A stretch of DNA of 64,000 nt, taken from NCBI RefSeq assembly GCF_002368295.1, contig NZ_AP018248.1:6809979-6873978 (forward strand). Reading direction: 5' to 3'. Below, one piece after another: positions 9,239 through 17,616 of the stretch (position 1 is its first letter; the number at the start of each line of letters is the position of its first letter). The stretch comes from Tolypothrix tenuis PCC 7101 (lineage in GTDB: Bacteria; Cyanobacteriota; Cyanobacteriia; Cyanobacteriales; Nostocaceae). A program made the translations under genes and the position numbers. A model generated the notes under the pieces. The model did not search any database, was not told the origin of the DNA, and saw only the letters and a list, made by a program, of their open reading frames with translations.

Positions 9239-10367
9239 ATTGCAATTAACATTAATCCCTATTAGGGATTGAAACAATTAAATTTTTCGCATCAGCCCCA
9301 GAAATCAGATATTGCAATTAACATTAATCCCTATTAGGGATTGAAACACCCCACCATAAACCACAGCTCCACGAATCAACCATTGCAATTAACATTAATC
9401 CCTATTAGGGATTGAAACTAAGCAGGGGATAAGATTCAATCCCGAAACCTATCACATTGCAATTAACATTAATCCCTATTAGGGATTGAAACTGCTAACA
9501 TGATAGTCCCATGCGGCATTTCTAAGTATTGCAATTAACATTAATCCCTATTAGGGATTGAAACTAATATTCTTTACCAGAGTGAAATATTAGTTCATCA
9601 TTGCAATTAACATTAATCCCTATTAGGGATTGAAACGATTCATCCTATCCTCACGGTAACGGGTACACCATTCACACTAATTGCAATTAACATTAATCCC
9701 TATTAGGGATTGAAACATACAAGTCCCAGCATCCTGCAATGATGAACTCATTACATTGCAATTAACATTAATCCCTATTAGGGATTGAAACATTAGCTAT
9801 GAAAGGAATACTGCACGGGTTTGGCAATTGCAATTAACATTAATCCCTATTAGGGATTGAAACGAGGTTGCGCCTGCATACCAAACCACCCTACGGTATT
9901 GCAATTAACATTAATCCCTATTAGGGATTGAAACTGTTGGAGGTGGGAGAAAAAAAGCCACAAGTCCAGAGCCATTGCAATTAACATTAATCCCTATTAG
10001 GGATTGAAACAATAAAATAGCCCTCACGCGAGGGCTATTGCTTAAAATTGCAATTAACATTAATCCCTATTAGGGATTGAAACCAATCGCCTCATCCTCG
10101 ACCAAAGTAATATCCACATTGCAATTAACATTAATCCCTATTAGGGATTGAAACGTACTTTTCTCTGCTTTTCATGTATGTAGTGATTGCAATTAACATT
10201 AATCCCTATTAGGGATTGAAACAGTGCAAAGCCCCAAATATTCTCATTGAATCTTGTAATTGCAATTAACATTAATCCCTATTAGGGATTGAAACTTAAC
10301 TAGAGTGAATCCATCAGGGACGCGATCGCCATTGCAATTAACATTAATCCCTATTAGGGATTGAAAC
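9239..10367 (+). CRISPR. CRISPR array, 16 identical 37-bp repeats
   Basis: Sixteen repeats of 37 bp begin ATTGCAATTAAC and end AGGGATTGAAAC, at 9239, 9311, 9382, 9456, 9528, 9600, 9680, 9755, 9827, 9898, 9974, 10047, 10118, 10186, 10259 and 10331. All copies read as identical. The fifteen spacers between them are 31-43 bp long. Each repeat contains the palindrome AATCCCTA-T-TAGGGATT, giving an 8-bp stem. The repeat type matches those used by subtype I-D and III systems in Nostocales. No cas gene lies within this window, so the array depends on a locus elsewhere. After the sixteenth repeat a further spacer-like stretch runs into a MITE-like element, and only the last 17 bp of a seventeenth repeat survive at 10601-10617. 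Confidence 0.98.
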
Positions 10368-10428
10368 AATGTCGCACAAGTTTTTAGCACATTTGTTAAG
10401 CTCGACTTTATCCATTCAGACATTCTAC

Positions 10429-10600
10429 TGTAGGGTGTGTTAGGCGCATATTTTCGATATGATTTGCCACGAAATAATTATCCTAGCGCCTAACGCACCA
10501 TCCATGCGGCGGTGCGTTACGGCTAAATTTTGTTGTCTCTTTGTCCAAAATCCTTTCATAGCCGTAACACACCCTACTGAAGATTTACTTTATAAATGGT
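10429..10600. mobile_element. MITE-like palindromic element interrupting the CRISPR array, copy 1
   Basis: The element starts TGTAGGGTGTGTTAGGCGC and contains the inverted terminal match GTAGGGTGTGTTA (10430-10442) / TAACACACCCTAC (10565-10577). A second copy at 56886-57086 shares the first 79 bp at roughly 80% identity and the last 20 bp (AGATTTACTTTATAAATGGT) exactly, which sets the right boundary at 10600. No transposase is encoded. It lies between the last spacer-like sequence and a truncated repeat, so it probably inserted into the array. No clear target duplication is visible. Confidence 0.75.
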
Positions 10601-10617
10601 CTTTTAGGGATTGAAAC
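10601..10617 (+). repeat. truncated 17th CRISPR repeat
   Basis: CTTTTAGGGATTGAAAC matches the last 17 bases of the array repeat with one mismatch (third base T for A). The 5' 20 bases are missing and replaced by the MITE-like element ending at 10600. This is the trailer-end repeat, now separated from the rest of the array. Confidence 0.85.
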
Positions 10618-10752
10618 GCTCTCATCATCTCTGCTCGTTCCTATGGTGCTGAATTATATATAAGACTAATCTTTAGTGCAAAAGAATTCCTATCTTTGAG
10701 CTCTGCAAGATATTTGACTTTTAAATAAGTAGAGCTAATATGTTTTATTACA

Positions 10753-10860
10753 TTTACAAAAGTTAAAGTACTTGATTAACTTTTGTAAAGCAGTGTAAAT
10801 TACTCACATAGGCAAAAACACGCCTAATTCATACATACATATAACCGCAATCATAAAACA
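10753..10860 (+). promoter_or_regulatory. psbA upstream region with perfect 14-bp inverted repeat
   Basis: TTTACAAAAGTTAA (10753-10766) and TTAACTTTTGTAAA (10776-10789) are exact inverted copies separated by 9 bp. TTGATT (10772-10777) and TAAATT (10796-10801) form a plausible sigma-70-type promoter with an 18-bp spacer, so the palindrome would straddle the -35 region. TTTACA/TTACAT words resemble half-sites of the RpaB-bound HLR1 element, but the spacing differs from the consensus. The untranslated leader to the ATG at 10861 is about 50 nt. Confidence 0.55.
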
Positions 10861-11943
10861 ATGACAGCAACCTTACAACAGCGCTCGAGCGCTAACGTAT
10901 GGGATCGCTTCTGCGAATGGATCACCAGCACCAATAACCGTTTATACATCGGTTGGTTCGGTGTCCTCATGATCCCAACCCTACTAGCTGCAACCGCTTG
11001 CTTCGTAATCGCATTCATCGCAGCGCCTCCAGTAGACATTGATGGTATCCGTGAACCTGTTGCAGGTTCCTTAATCTACGGAAACAACATCGTCTCTGGT
11101 GCAGTTGTTCCTTCTTCTAACGCTATCGGTTTACACTTCTACCCCATTTGGGAAGCAGCTTCCTTAGATGAGTGGTTGTACAACGGTGGCCCTTACCAAT
11201 TGGTAATATTCCACTTCTTACTAGGAGTATTCTGCTACCTAGGTCGTGAGTGGGAATTGTCTTACCGCTTGGGAATGCGTCCTTGGATCTGCCTAGCATT
11301 CTCTGCACCAGTAGCAGCAGCGACCGCAGTATTCTTGATCTACCCCATTGGTCAAGGTTCCTTCTCCGATGGTATGCCCTTGGGTATCTCTGGTACCTTC
11401 AACTTCATGATCGTGTTCCAAGCAGAACACAACATCCTCATGCACCCCTTCCACATGTTAGGTGTGGCTGGTGTATTCGGTGGTAGCTTGTTCTCTGCAA
11501 TGCACGGTTCTTTGGTAACAAGCTCCTTGGTTCGTGAAACCACCGAGAACGAATCTCAAAACTACGGTTACAAGTTCGGTCAAGAGGAAGAAACCTACAA
11601 CATCGTAGCTGCACACGGTTACTTTGGTCGTTTAATCTTCCAATACGCTTCTTTCAACAACAGCCGTTCTTTACACTTCTTCTTGGCTGCATGGCCAGTA
11701 GTCGGTATCTGGTTCACCGCGTTGGGCGTAAGCACAATGGCGTTCAACTTGAACGGTTTCAACTTCAACCAATCAGTGATTGATTCTCAAGGTCGTGTAG
11801 TAAACACCTGGGCTGACATCATCAACCGCGCTAACTTGGGTATGGAAGTCATGCACGAGCGTAACGCTCACAACTTCCCCTTAGACTTGGCTGCTGGCGA
11901 GCAAGCACCTGTTGCACTAACCGCTCCCGCTATCAACGGCTAA
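10861..11943 (+). CDS. psbA: photosystem II D1 protein
   Basis: A 360-residue D1 reaction-centre protein of the thylakoid membrane, carrying P680, the Mn4CaO5 ligands and the QB site. The expected residues are all present: Asp170, His190, His198 and His215, Ser264 in YASFNN, His332, Glu333, His337 and Asp342. The C-terminus is processed after Ala344, which is the donor ligand, releasing AGEQAPVALTAPAING. Residue 130 is Glu (CYLGREWE), the form linked in other cyanobacteria to high-light D1 isoforms; the Gln130 form is usually the low-light one. Codon use is strongly biased (many TTC, AAC, GGT), as expected for a highly expressed gene. It is transcribed alone, between its own promoter and a strong terminator. 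Other psbA copies probably exist elsewhere in the genome. Confidence 0.99.
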   Translation: MTATLQQRSSANVWDRFCEWITSTNNRLYIGWFGVLMIPTLLAATACFVIAFIAAPPVDIDGIREPVAGSLIYGNNIVSGAVVPSSNAIGLHFYPIWEAASLDEWLYNGGPYQLVIFHFLLGVFCYLGREWELSYRLGMRPWICLAFSAPVAAATAVFLIYPIGQGSFSDGMPLGISGTFNFMIVFQAEHNILMHPFHMLGVAGVFGGSLFSAMHGSLVTSSLVRETTENESQNYGYKFGQEEETYNIVAAHGYFGRLIFQYASFNNSRSLHFFLAAWPVVGIWFTALGVSTMAFNLNGFNFNQSVIDSQGRVVNTWADIINRANLGMEVMHERNAHNFPLDLAAGEQAPVALTAPAING

Positions 11944-11978
11944 TTTCTGAGACAAAAGTAATAGCTTCTCTGTGAAAT

Positions 11979-12010
11979 AAAAGCGCTCTCCCAATTGGGA
12001 GGGCGCTTTT
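11979..12010 (+). terminator. psbA intrinsic terminator
   Basis: The stem AAAGCGCTCTCCC / GGGAGGGCGCTTT has an AATT loop and ends in TTTT. It starts about 35 bp after the psbA stop. It is symmetrical, so it could also stop readthrough from the converging kinase gene. Confidence 0.88.
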
Positions 12011-12115
12011 AGCGTTAGTGTAAATAAATTGCTAAAAGTATAGAGCGATCGCACCTTGTCAACTAATACCGATTTGAAGTACGAAACCCAACAACGCCGC
12101 TTTCAATGAACCAAT

Positions 12116-13624
12116 TTACTGAGCATCACTGACAACCCATCTGCTATTTTGAGCATCCCATAATAGAGAAAAGCGCACGGAAGCTGGGGTTACTTTGCCG
12201 TTTTTTAAGTAATATCGCAAACTTGCGTCAACGGTTGCTGTTTCTGCGTTCGCTTGTACTAAACTCACTTGTGTGACATCGACGCTTTGCACTCTACCTC
12301 CCCACCAATCTATATAGGAAAGATAACCATTAGGGTGAAGTTTGCGATTATTTTGTAAGCTGGGGGTTAGCAGATTCCAAGAAGTTTGAAATTGTCCTTG
12401 ATTAATATTGGCGTAATAATTTTGGATTGCGGCTTCTGGTGATGGGCGATCGCTTGTTGTTGGTGTTGCAGTTTCCTGGGGTTGATTGCGGATTATGTTA
12501 GATTCCGTGGCTGCGGGTGTTGATTCGCCTGCAATTTGGGGTTGTTTGTTGTTGTGGAGCGCAAAAGCAATAATTATGGCAGCGCCAATCAAACCCCCGG
12601 CGATTAAACTGGCAATAAAGACTCCTCTTTGTCCATTGCTGGGATTGCTGGGATTGCCAGGTTGATAAGATGGCGGTGAATTAACAGGAATTGTATTTGG
12701 TTGATGAGATGCTCCGGGGCTGACGGGGATTGTATATTGAGTAGGTGCTGGTGTGTTGGCTACTGTTGGTGGTACATAAGGGACAGTTGGCGGAAAGGTA
12801 TTTGCCCCAATTTGCAAGGCTTGTAGCATTTCTCTAGCTGTGGCGAAGCGATCGCGCGGATGATAGGCGATCGCTTTATCAATCACTCCTGCAAATGTGG
12901 GACTGACGCTTAAAGTATGATGAGACCAAATAATTTCGCCGGTGCGCGGATCTGTCTCTAATTCTTGCGGTTGTTTCCCAGTCAGCAAGTAAATTGCTGT
13001 CATGCCTAAACTATATAGATCACTGGAAAACACTGGCCTACCCATTGCTTGCTCGCTGGGCATATATCCTGGTGTGCCAATCACAATCGAACTGGTAGGA
13101 TTACCTTGAGAATTGAGTACTGTTCCCATTGTTTCCCGCACTGCACCAAAATCAATCAGCACAGGTTTATTGTCTCGCGCACGCAAAATAATATTATCTG
13201 GCTTGATATCGCGGTGAATGATCCGCTTTGAGTGGATATACTCTAAAACTGGTAATAAATTTACTAATATTTCCTTAACTGAACTTTCGCTTAATAATCC
13301 CTGCTGTTGAAATTTGGCGGTGAGAGTTTGCCCTTCAATCAATTCTTGTACGACATAAAATTGCCCTTCTGACTGAAAATAAGCATATAAAGAGGGAATC
13401 TGGTCAGTAGCGCCACCCAAATCTTCTAAAATTGCGGCTTCTCTTTGAAAACGTTCTCTTACCAGTTGATAAATCTGGGGGTTATTTTGAATTGGTTTGA
13501 GTAGTTTAATTACACAGCGACGCTTGGATGGCATTTGGGTATCTTCTGCCAAGAAAGTTTCCCCAAATCCACCCCCTCCTAAAGTTTGAATAACTTGATA
13601 GCGATTGTTCAGCAGGGTTTGCAT
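12116..13624 (-). CDS. Ser/Thr protein kinase 2, membrane-anchored, with NTF2-like C-terminal domain
   Basis: A 502-residue Hanks kinase with glycine loop GGGGFGETFLAED, catalytic VIKLLKP, HRDIKPDN, DFGAVRE and GTPGYMPSEQ in the first 270 residues. A Pro/Thr-rich linker is followed by one transmembrane helix (about 330-355, VFIASLIAGGLIGAAIIIAFAL). The last 110 residues begin SPEAAIQNYYANINQGQFQ and look like an NTF2/SnoaL-fold domain, ending in SLLWDAQNSRWVVSDAQ; that fold binds small hydrophobic ligands, but its role here is unknown. It is convergent with psbA, and a relic of another kinase lies about 160 bp upstream on the same strand. Kinase assignment is secure; the tail fold is inferred from its sequence pattern. 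Confidence 0.93.
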   Translation of the reverse strand: MQTLLNNRYQVIQTLGGGGFGETFLAEDTQMPSKRRCVIKLLKPIQNNPQIYQLVRERFQREAAILEDLGGATDQIPSLYAYFQSEGQFYVVQELIEGQTLTAKFQQQGLLSESSVKEILVNLLPVLEYIHSKRIIHRDIKPDNIILRARDNKPVLIDFGAVRETMGTVLNSQGNPTSSIVIGTPGYMPSEQAMGRPVFSSDLYSLGMTAIYLLTGKQPQELETDPRTGEIIWSHHTLSVSPTFAGVIDKAIAYHPRDRFATAREMLQALQIGANTFPPTVPYVPPTVANTPAPTQYTIPVSPGASHQPNTIPVNSPPSYQPGNPSNPSNGQRGVFIASLIAGGLIGAAIIIAFALHNNKQPQIAGESTPAATESNIIRNQPQETATPTTSDRPSPEAAIQNYYANINQGQFQTSWNLLTPSLQNNRKLHPNGYLSYIDWWGGRVQSVDVTQVSLVQANAETATVDASLRYYLKNGKVTPASVRFSLLWDAQNSRWVVSDAQ

Positions 13625-13780
13625 AAATTGGCGTGAGCCAGTCAGAAAAAGGGTGTTTGTTGTATACTTTACCTCGTTTCTGGTACTGGGTCATGCTTGA
13701 AGCTACTTTTTAATCACAGTTAATCACTTAATTGAACCCGTGAAAAACTAGGCTGTTTAGTATTACCAACAACTCTATTA

Positions 13781-13831
13781 ATGAGAAGAAAAGCGATCGC
13801 ATATCATCTTCGCGATCGCTTTTCTTCTCAT
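13781..13831. repeat. perfect 20-bp inverted repeat with HIP1 at the stem top
   Basis: ATGAGAAGAAAAGCGATCGC (13781-13800) and its exact reverse complement (13812-13831) flank an 11-nt loop. Each arm carries a HIP1 octamer. The structure falls at the end of the kinase relic, where the coding sequence would read KAIAK..DRF. It may act as a terminator or be a by-product of repeat invasion. Confidence 0.85.
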
Positions 13832-13906
13832 ATCTGCAAATGTCGGACTTCCTCTGAAAACCTCTTTAGACCCAATTATTTCTCCAGTACTTGGAGTCTG
13901 TCTCCA
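13787..13906 (-). pseudogene. relic of a Ser/Thr kinase C-lobe
   Basis: The minus strand reads QTPSTGEIIGS, then SPTFAD, then KAIAK and CDRF. The intact kinase 2 reads DPRTGEIIWS, SPTFAG, DKAIAY and PRDRF in the same order and spacing. Only this piece of about 40 residues of the kinase C-lobe is recognisable; the glycine loop, HRD and DFG parts are absent. It lies on the same strand as kinase 2, upstream of it, so it is probably what remains of a tandem duplicate. Confidence 0.65.
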
Positions 13907-14102
13907 ATCAGTAATTGAAGCAGGCAAACCAATACGGTTCGGATAAGTATTTTGTATCTCCCTCGTGATTTGGGAAAAGGGTAATGGAAAAAGGGGTAAG
14001 GGTGAATTCAATCCTTTTCCCCTTTTCCCTTTGCCCCTTAACCAAACTGTATTGAAAGGCAGCTATGCTGGAGCTATAACAGGCCAAAAGTGCAAAAACT
14101 GC

Positions 14103-15779
14103 TCAACTTTTGAATATATCCCGTTTAATAATCTTGTCCATGCAACGTTCTGCTAGAGCGCCAATGGTCATAAAAGGATTGGTGCAAGCTGTTGAGCCGG
14201 GAATCAGCGCACCATCAACAACATAGAGTCCTTTATAACCCAAAACTCTGCCATAGGAATCACAAGCTTTCCCGATGACACATCCTCCTAAAGGATGTCC
14301 AGTAATAGCAGCATCATTATTTTGAGAAGATGCCGATGGGGTTGGATTATTTTGAGAAGATATATGTTGGCGTGGTATCATCCCTCGGTGCCCACGATGT
14401 TTGGGTTTTCTGCCATAATGATTGCCATTGAAATTGGCATATTGGTCAAGATTTTGGAACAAGCTTTCTGTGCTACTAATAAGTTGTTCATCTGCACTTT
14501 GATCCCAAATTAAGTTGACAGAATCTGTAGCTTGATTATATTCAAATCTGCCTGCTGGAGGCGTTAGGCCTAAACCCAAGGAAGTTTGTGTACCATCAGG
14601 ATTAATTCCTAGTTCCAGACTTTCAACCACAAAAGGCACAGGAGCATTAAGTTGTTCAATCACAGCGCCTGCAGTTCCACCGTTACCTGATACAGTACCT
14701 AACTCTGTTCTGGTTGTGATGTTGTCTCCATTAGTTCCCCAAAATTGACCAACAAACTGATTCAATTTAGGTAATGTGCCTTTAGCTTTAGCTTTAACCA
14801 ATAATTTGGAAGTACCAACAGAACCAGCCGCCATGAATAAATAACGACAAGTAAAAGATACTTTACCGGTCACGTTTCCAAATTCATCAATTTGATCACA
14901 AGAGATGCGATACCCTCGCTTTTCGCCAGGAATTTCGGCAATTTCGGTAACTATATGTAAAGTCTGAACATCTACGTTACCTGTATATTCTGCCTGTCGT
15001 AGATAGTTATTATCTAAGCTATTTTTGGCTCCACTATTAACACCCCACCAGTGTTGTCCATCAATTACAGAAGCTACTCTTGTGCCTTTGATTTCATCCC
15101 GCACTTTGTTCCAATCTACTGCCAAATCTAACAAGAAACTGTTATAGCCTGCTCTACGAGCATTTTCTATAAAGAATCTTGTTTTGCCATAATATTTAGT
15201 ATTTAAAACATCACGGGGAATTGGCGATGGTTGCAGCATCTGTCTGACTCTGGGATAGTAAACAGAATCCAATTCGTCATAATCAACTAATTTCCGATCA
15301 AAAACCCGATAGAATATCTCTTTCTTTGGTTGATAAGCAATAGCGTTATTAACCAGTGAGCCTCCACCATAGCCAGCACCACCAACAACAATAATTCCTG
15401 TTTCTACAAGGGTTTCAAAAACGCCTGTATAGACTTGTGTCGGGGTTCCAAATACAGTTGTTGGACTCAGCCAAGTAGAGCGCTTATCAGGATTAACTAA
15501 ATTGAAATTAGCAAAAGTATAGTCTTCTGGATTGAGGCCAGGTTTAACATTCTTAATTGGCCAGCGTCTTCCTCGCTCGATAATCAGAGTTTTTACACCA
15601 GCTTGTCCTAAACGTAAAGCAGCTATGGCTCCTCCATATCCACTACCAATGACAATAGCCTTGTAATCAAGCTCATCAGCAAGAGTTTTACGAGAAGTAA
15701 CCACTGAGGTTGCTAAACCAGCAGAAAAGAAAGCAGCTGTTTGAATAAATTGACGGCGATTATAAGCTCTGTAGACCAT
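14103..15779 (-). CDS. GMC-type (cholesterol oxidase-like) oxidoreductase, exported
   Basis: A 558-residue FAD enzyme. The N-terminus (NRRQFIQTAAFFSAGLA) is a twin-arginine signal with an RRQF motif, so export by Tat is likely. The FAD-binding motif VIGSGYGGAIAALRLGQAG is followed by IIERG. The C-terminal GMC block has HPLGGCVIGKACDSYGRV, then GLYVVDGALIPGSTACTNP and a terminal ALAER motif. This organisation matches cholesterol oxidase-like GMC enzymes, which oxidise alcohols or sterol-like substrates; the true substrate is unknown. I start at the ATG at 15779; the longer frame would use a TTG at 15803. A low-complexity insert just before HPLGG (about residues 470-510) contains two SSQNN words and is unusual for the family. 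The gene stands alone. Confidence 0.85.
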   Translation of the reverse strand: MVYRAYNRRQFIQTAAFFSAGLATSVVTSRKTLADELDYKAIVIGSGYGGAIAALRLGQAGVKTLIIERGRRWPIKNVKPGLNPEDYTFANFNLVNPDKRSTWLSPTTVFGTPTQVYTGVFETLVETGIIVVGGAGYGGGSLVNNAIAYQPKKEIFYRVFDRKLVDYDELDSVYYPRVRQMLQPSPIPRDVLNTKYYGKTRFFIENARRAGYNSFLLDLAVDWNKVRDEIKGTRVASVIDGQHWWGVNSGAKNSLDNNYLRQAEYTGNVDVQTLHIVTEIAEIPGEKRGYRISCDQIDEFGNVTGKVSFTCRYLFMAAGSVGTSKLLVKAKAKGTLPKLNQFVGQFWGTNGDNITTRTELGTVSGNGGTAGAVIEQLNAPVPFVVESLELGINPDGTQTSLGLGLTPPAGRFEYNQATDSVNLIWDQSADEQLISSTESLFQNLDQYANFNGNHYGRKPKHRGHRGMIPRQHISSQNNPTPSASSQNNDAAITGHPLGGCVIGKACDSYGRVLGYKGLYVVDGALIPGSTACTNPFMTIGALAERCMDKIIKRDIFKS

Positions 15780-16801
15780 ATTTCTGCATCCAAGATGTAA
15801 CAAGCAATGATTTGACAGAAAAAAGAATTGGAGAAGCTTAAGCTAAATTCCCCATAGCAATTTTCACGTAGTATAAATACACCCGTGTAACTTCTAGCTC
15901 CTATTTTTTAGTGCTTATTTAGAGTCGATTTCAGCCCCAGGCAAAGCATTATAGTGAACAATTACGCAATGTCCAAATTGGCAATCTTAATTGTGTGTGA
16001 CAACCAATTTGGTAGTTTCAGGCGTTTGATAGTAACCTTCAGAAAGATTTGACTCAGTGCTAAAAAATTGTTGAAAAATTAGGTTTCAATTCCTGATACT
16101 TACACCTCATATTGAGATATTGGGTATTTACTGTCAATGCGTAAGTTGTATTTTTTAAATTCTCTACTGAATTTGGTAATTTTTTTGTCAAGTTTATGTA
16201 AAGTTTTCACTGAGTAAAGCAACACTTCGTTCCATTAATCACTATTTAACCAAAAATCAGGGTAATTGCAGTGAGTCATGATGTGGTAATAGTAGCCAGA
16301 TTATTGATATAACAGGCTTTTTATGGCATCGATTAGCTATTCAAGAATAAAGAAATATAAAGACATAGTATGTGGTTGTTGAGAAAAACTAAGAAATAAT
16401 ACGGATAAGTAATTTTATTTAACAGTAAACTATGCTAAACAACAAATACGTAAAGATAACTTTAATATCTCGTTGTCTAATAGTAAACAATACTCAACAA
16501 TAATTTAGGATCTGTTTTGGTGCTTGATTGTTCACAGTTGACCATCAACAATCCCTAATGTGAGATTTCACAATTTATAATAATTACTCTATAGCTATAT
16601 ATATAAATAAAAAACTAAGAAGTGAGATTGCCTTGGTAATTCACCAAATGTCCCATGATATTAAGTCCGGCTAATTACTTACGATATGGTTGGTAATTGG
16701 GAATTGGTCATTGGTAAACTGTATTTTTCTTTCCTATTACCCATTCCCGACCCTCATACATATGATAAATATTTAAGCCCCTAGTGATAGGATTTTTTTA
16801 A
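15780..16801. other. 1-kb AT-rich intergenic region
   Basis: I see no gene, RNA or repeat array here. The DNA is AT-rich with stops in every frame. It separates the GMC oxidoreductase from the VanY gene, and all its neighbours read leftwards, so the GMC promoter should be near 15790-15950. Confidence 0.4.
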
Positions 16802-17614
16802 TTATCGTTGACTTCTCGCATTAGCAAATACAGCAGTTGCATTAGCTGAACCTACATATCGCCAGTGCCAAGGCTCAAAACTTACACCTTGAGAATTGTT
16901 ACGAGGAAACGATAATTCAAAGCCAAATTCTTTAGCGTGGCTAGTCAACCAACGATAAGCATCTGTATTTTCAAATGCTAAAGTAATATCTTGTTTGGGA
17001 AATTTACCATCTGTTAAATCTAAAGCAAAACCTGTATGGTGTTCGCTGTAACCTGGTGGTGCGCTAATTTTTGCAGCTTCTTTTTCAGAACCCCGGCGCT
17101 TAATTTGTTGTAGAAATAATTTTTGTTGTTGTTCGATAGTACGAAATCCAGACACAGGAATGATCCAAACACCTACTTCTCTAGCTGCATAAGTCATTTT
17201 CATAAATGCTTGTACAGCTTCAATATTTAAAGATTCAAAACGCTGATCTGCACCAGTAGCATAGCTACCTACATACCTCATTTGATTTGGATCAGCTTGT
17301 GTGTAGGAAAAATGCCCATAAGCTAGCCGATTAGAGTTAATTTTTTGATTAACTGAATTAGTTTTAGCTACTGTTAGAGGAGTAGAATTCGTTGGTAATG
17401 CTTCTATTGGGAGTGCAGGTAAATCTGATGTTGGTTGTGATGTTGGTTGAGTAGCAACTACACTCGGTGTAGTTGGTGCAGTTGTAGCTTGAACTGCTGG
17501 ATTTGATGCTGAAAATCGCATCATTAATGTTCCAGAAATTACTATAATAAAGGCAACAATTGTGGCAATAATTAAGATGCGGGCAAGATAAGGTAACTTC
17601 GAGAAAAATCTCAT
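16802..17614 (-). CDS. D-alanyl-D-alanine carboxypeptidase, VanY/LAS family
   Basis: A 270-residue membrane-anchored peptidoglycan hydrolase. An N-terminal transmembrane helix (about 10-32, ARILIIATIVAFIIVISGTL) is followed by an Ala/Pro/Thr-rich spacer and the zinc peptidase domain (about 105-265). Zinc and catalytic motifs are visible: SEHHTGFALDL (SxHxxGxAxD type) and EPWHWRYVG (ExxHW type), with SGFRTIEQQQ before them. It should trim D-Ala from stem peptides in the periplasm. Its ATG is 2 bp after the stop of Ser/Thr kinase 3, so the two are almost certainly one operon. This suggests kinase signalling tied to cell-wall remodelling. The active-site residues look complete. Confidence 0.9.
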   Translation of the reverse strand: MRFFSKLPYLARILIIATIVAFIIVISGTLMMRFSASNPAVQATTAPTTPSVVATQPTSQPTSDLPALPIEALPTNSTPLTVAKTNSVNQKINSNRLAYGHFSYTQADPNQMRYVGSYATGADQRFESLNIEAVQAFMKMTYAAREVGVWIIPVSGFRTIEQQQKLFLQQIKRRGSEKEAAKISAPPGYSEHHTGFALDLTDGKFPKQDITLAFENTDAYRWLTSHAKEFGFELSFPRNNSQGVSFEPWHWRYVGSANATAVFANARSQR

Positions 17615-17616
17615 AA

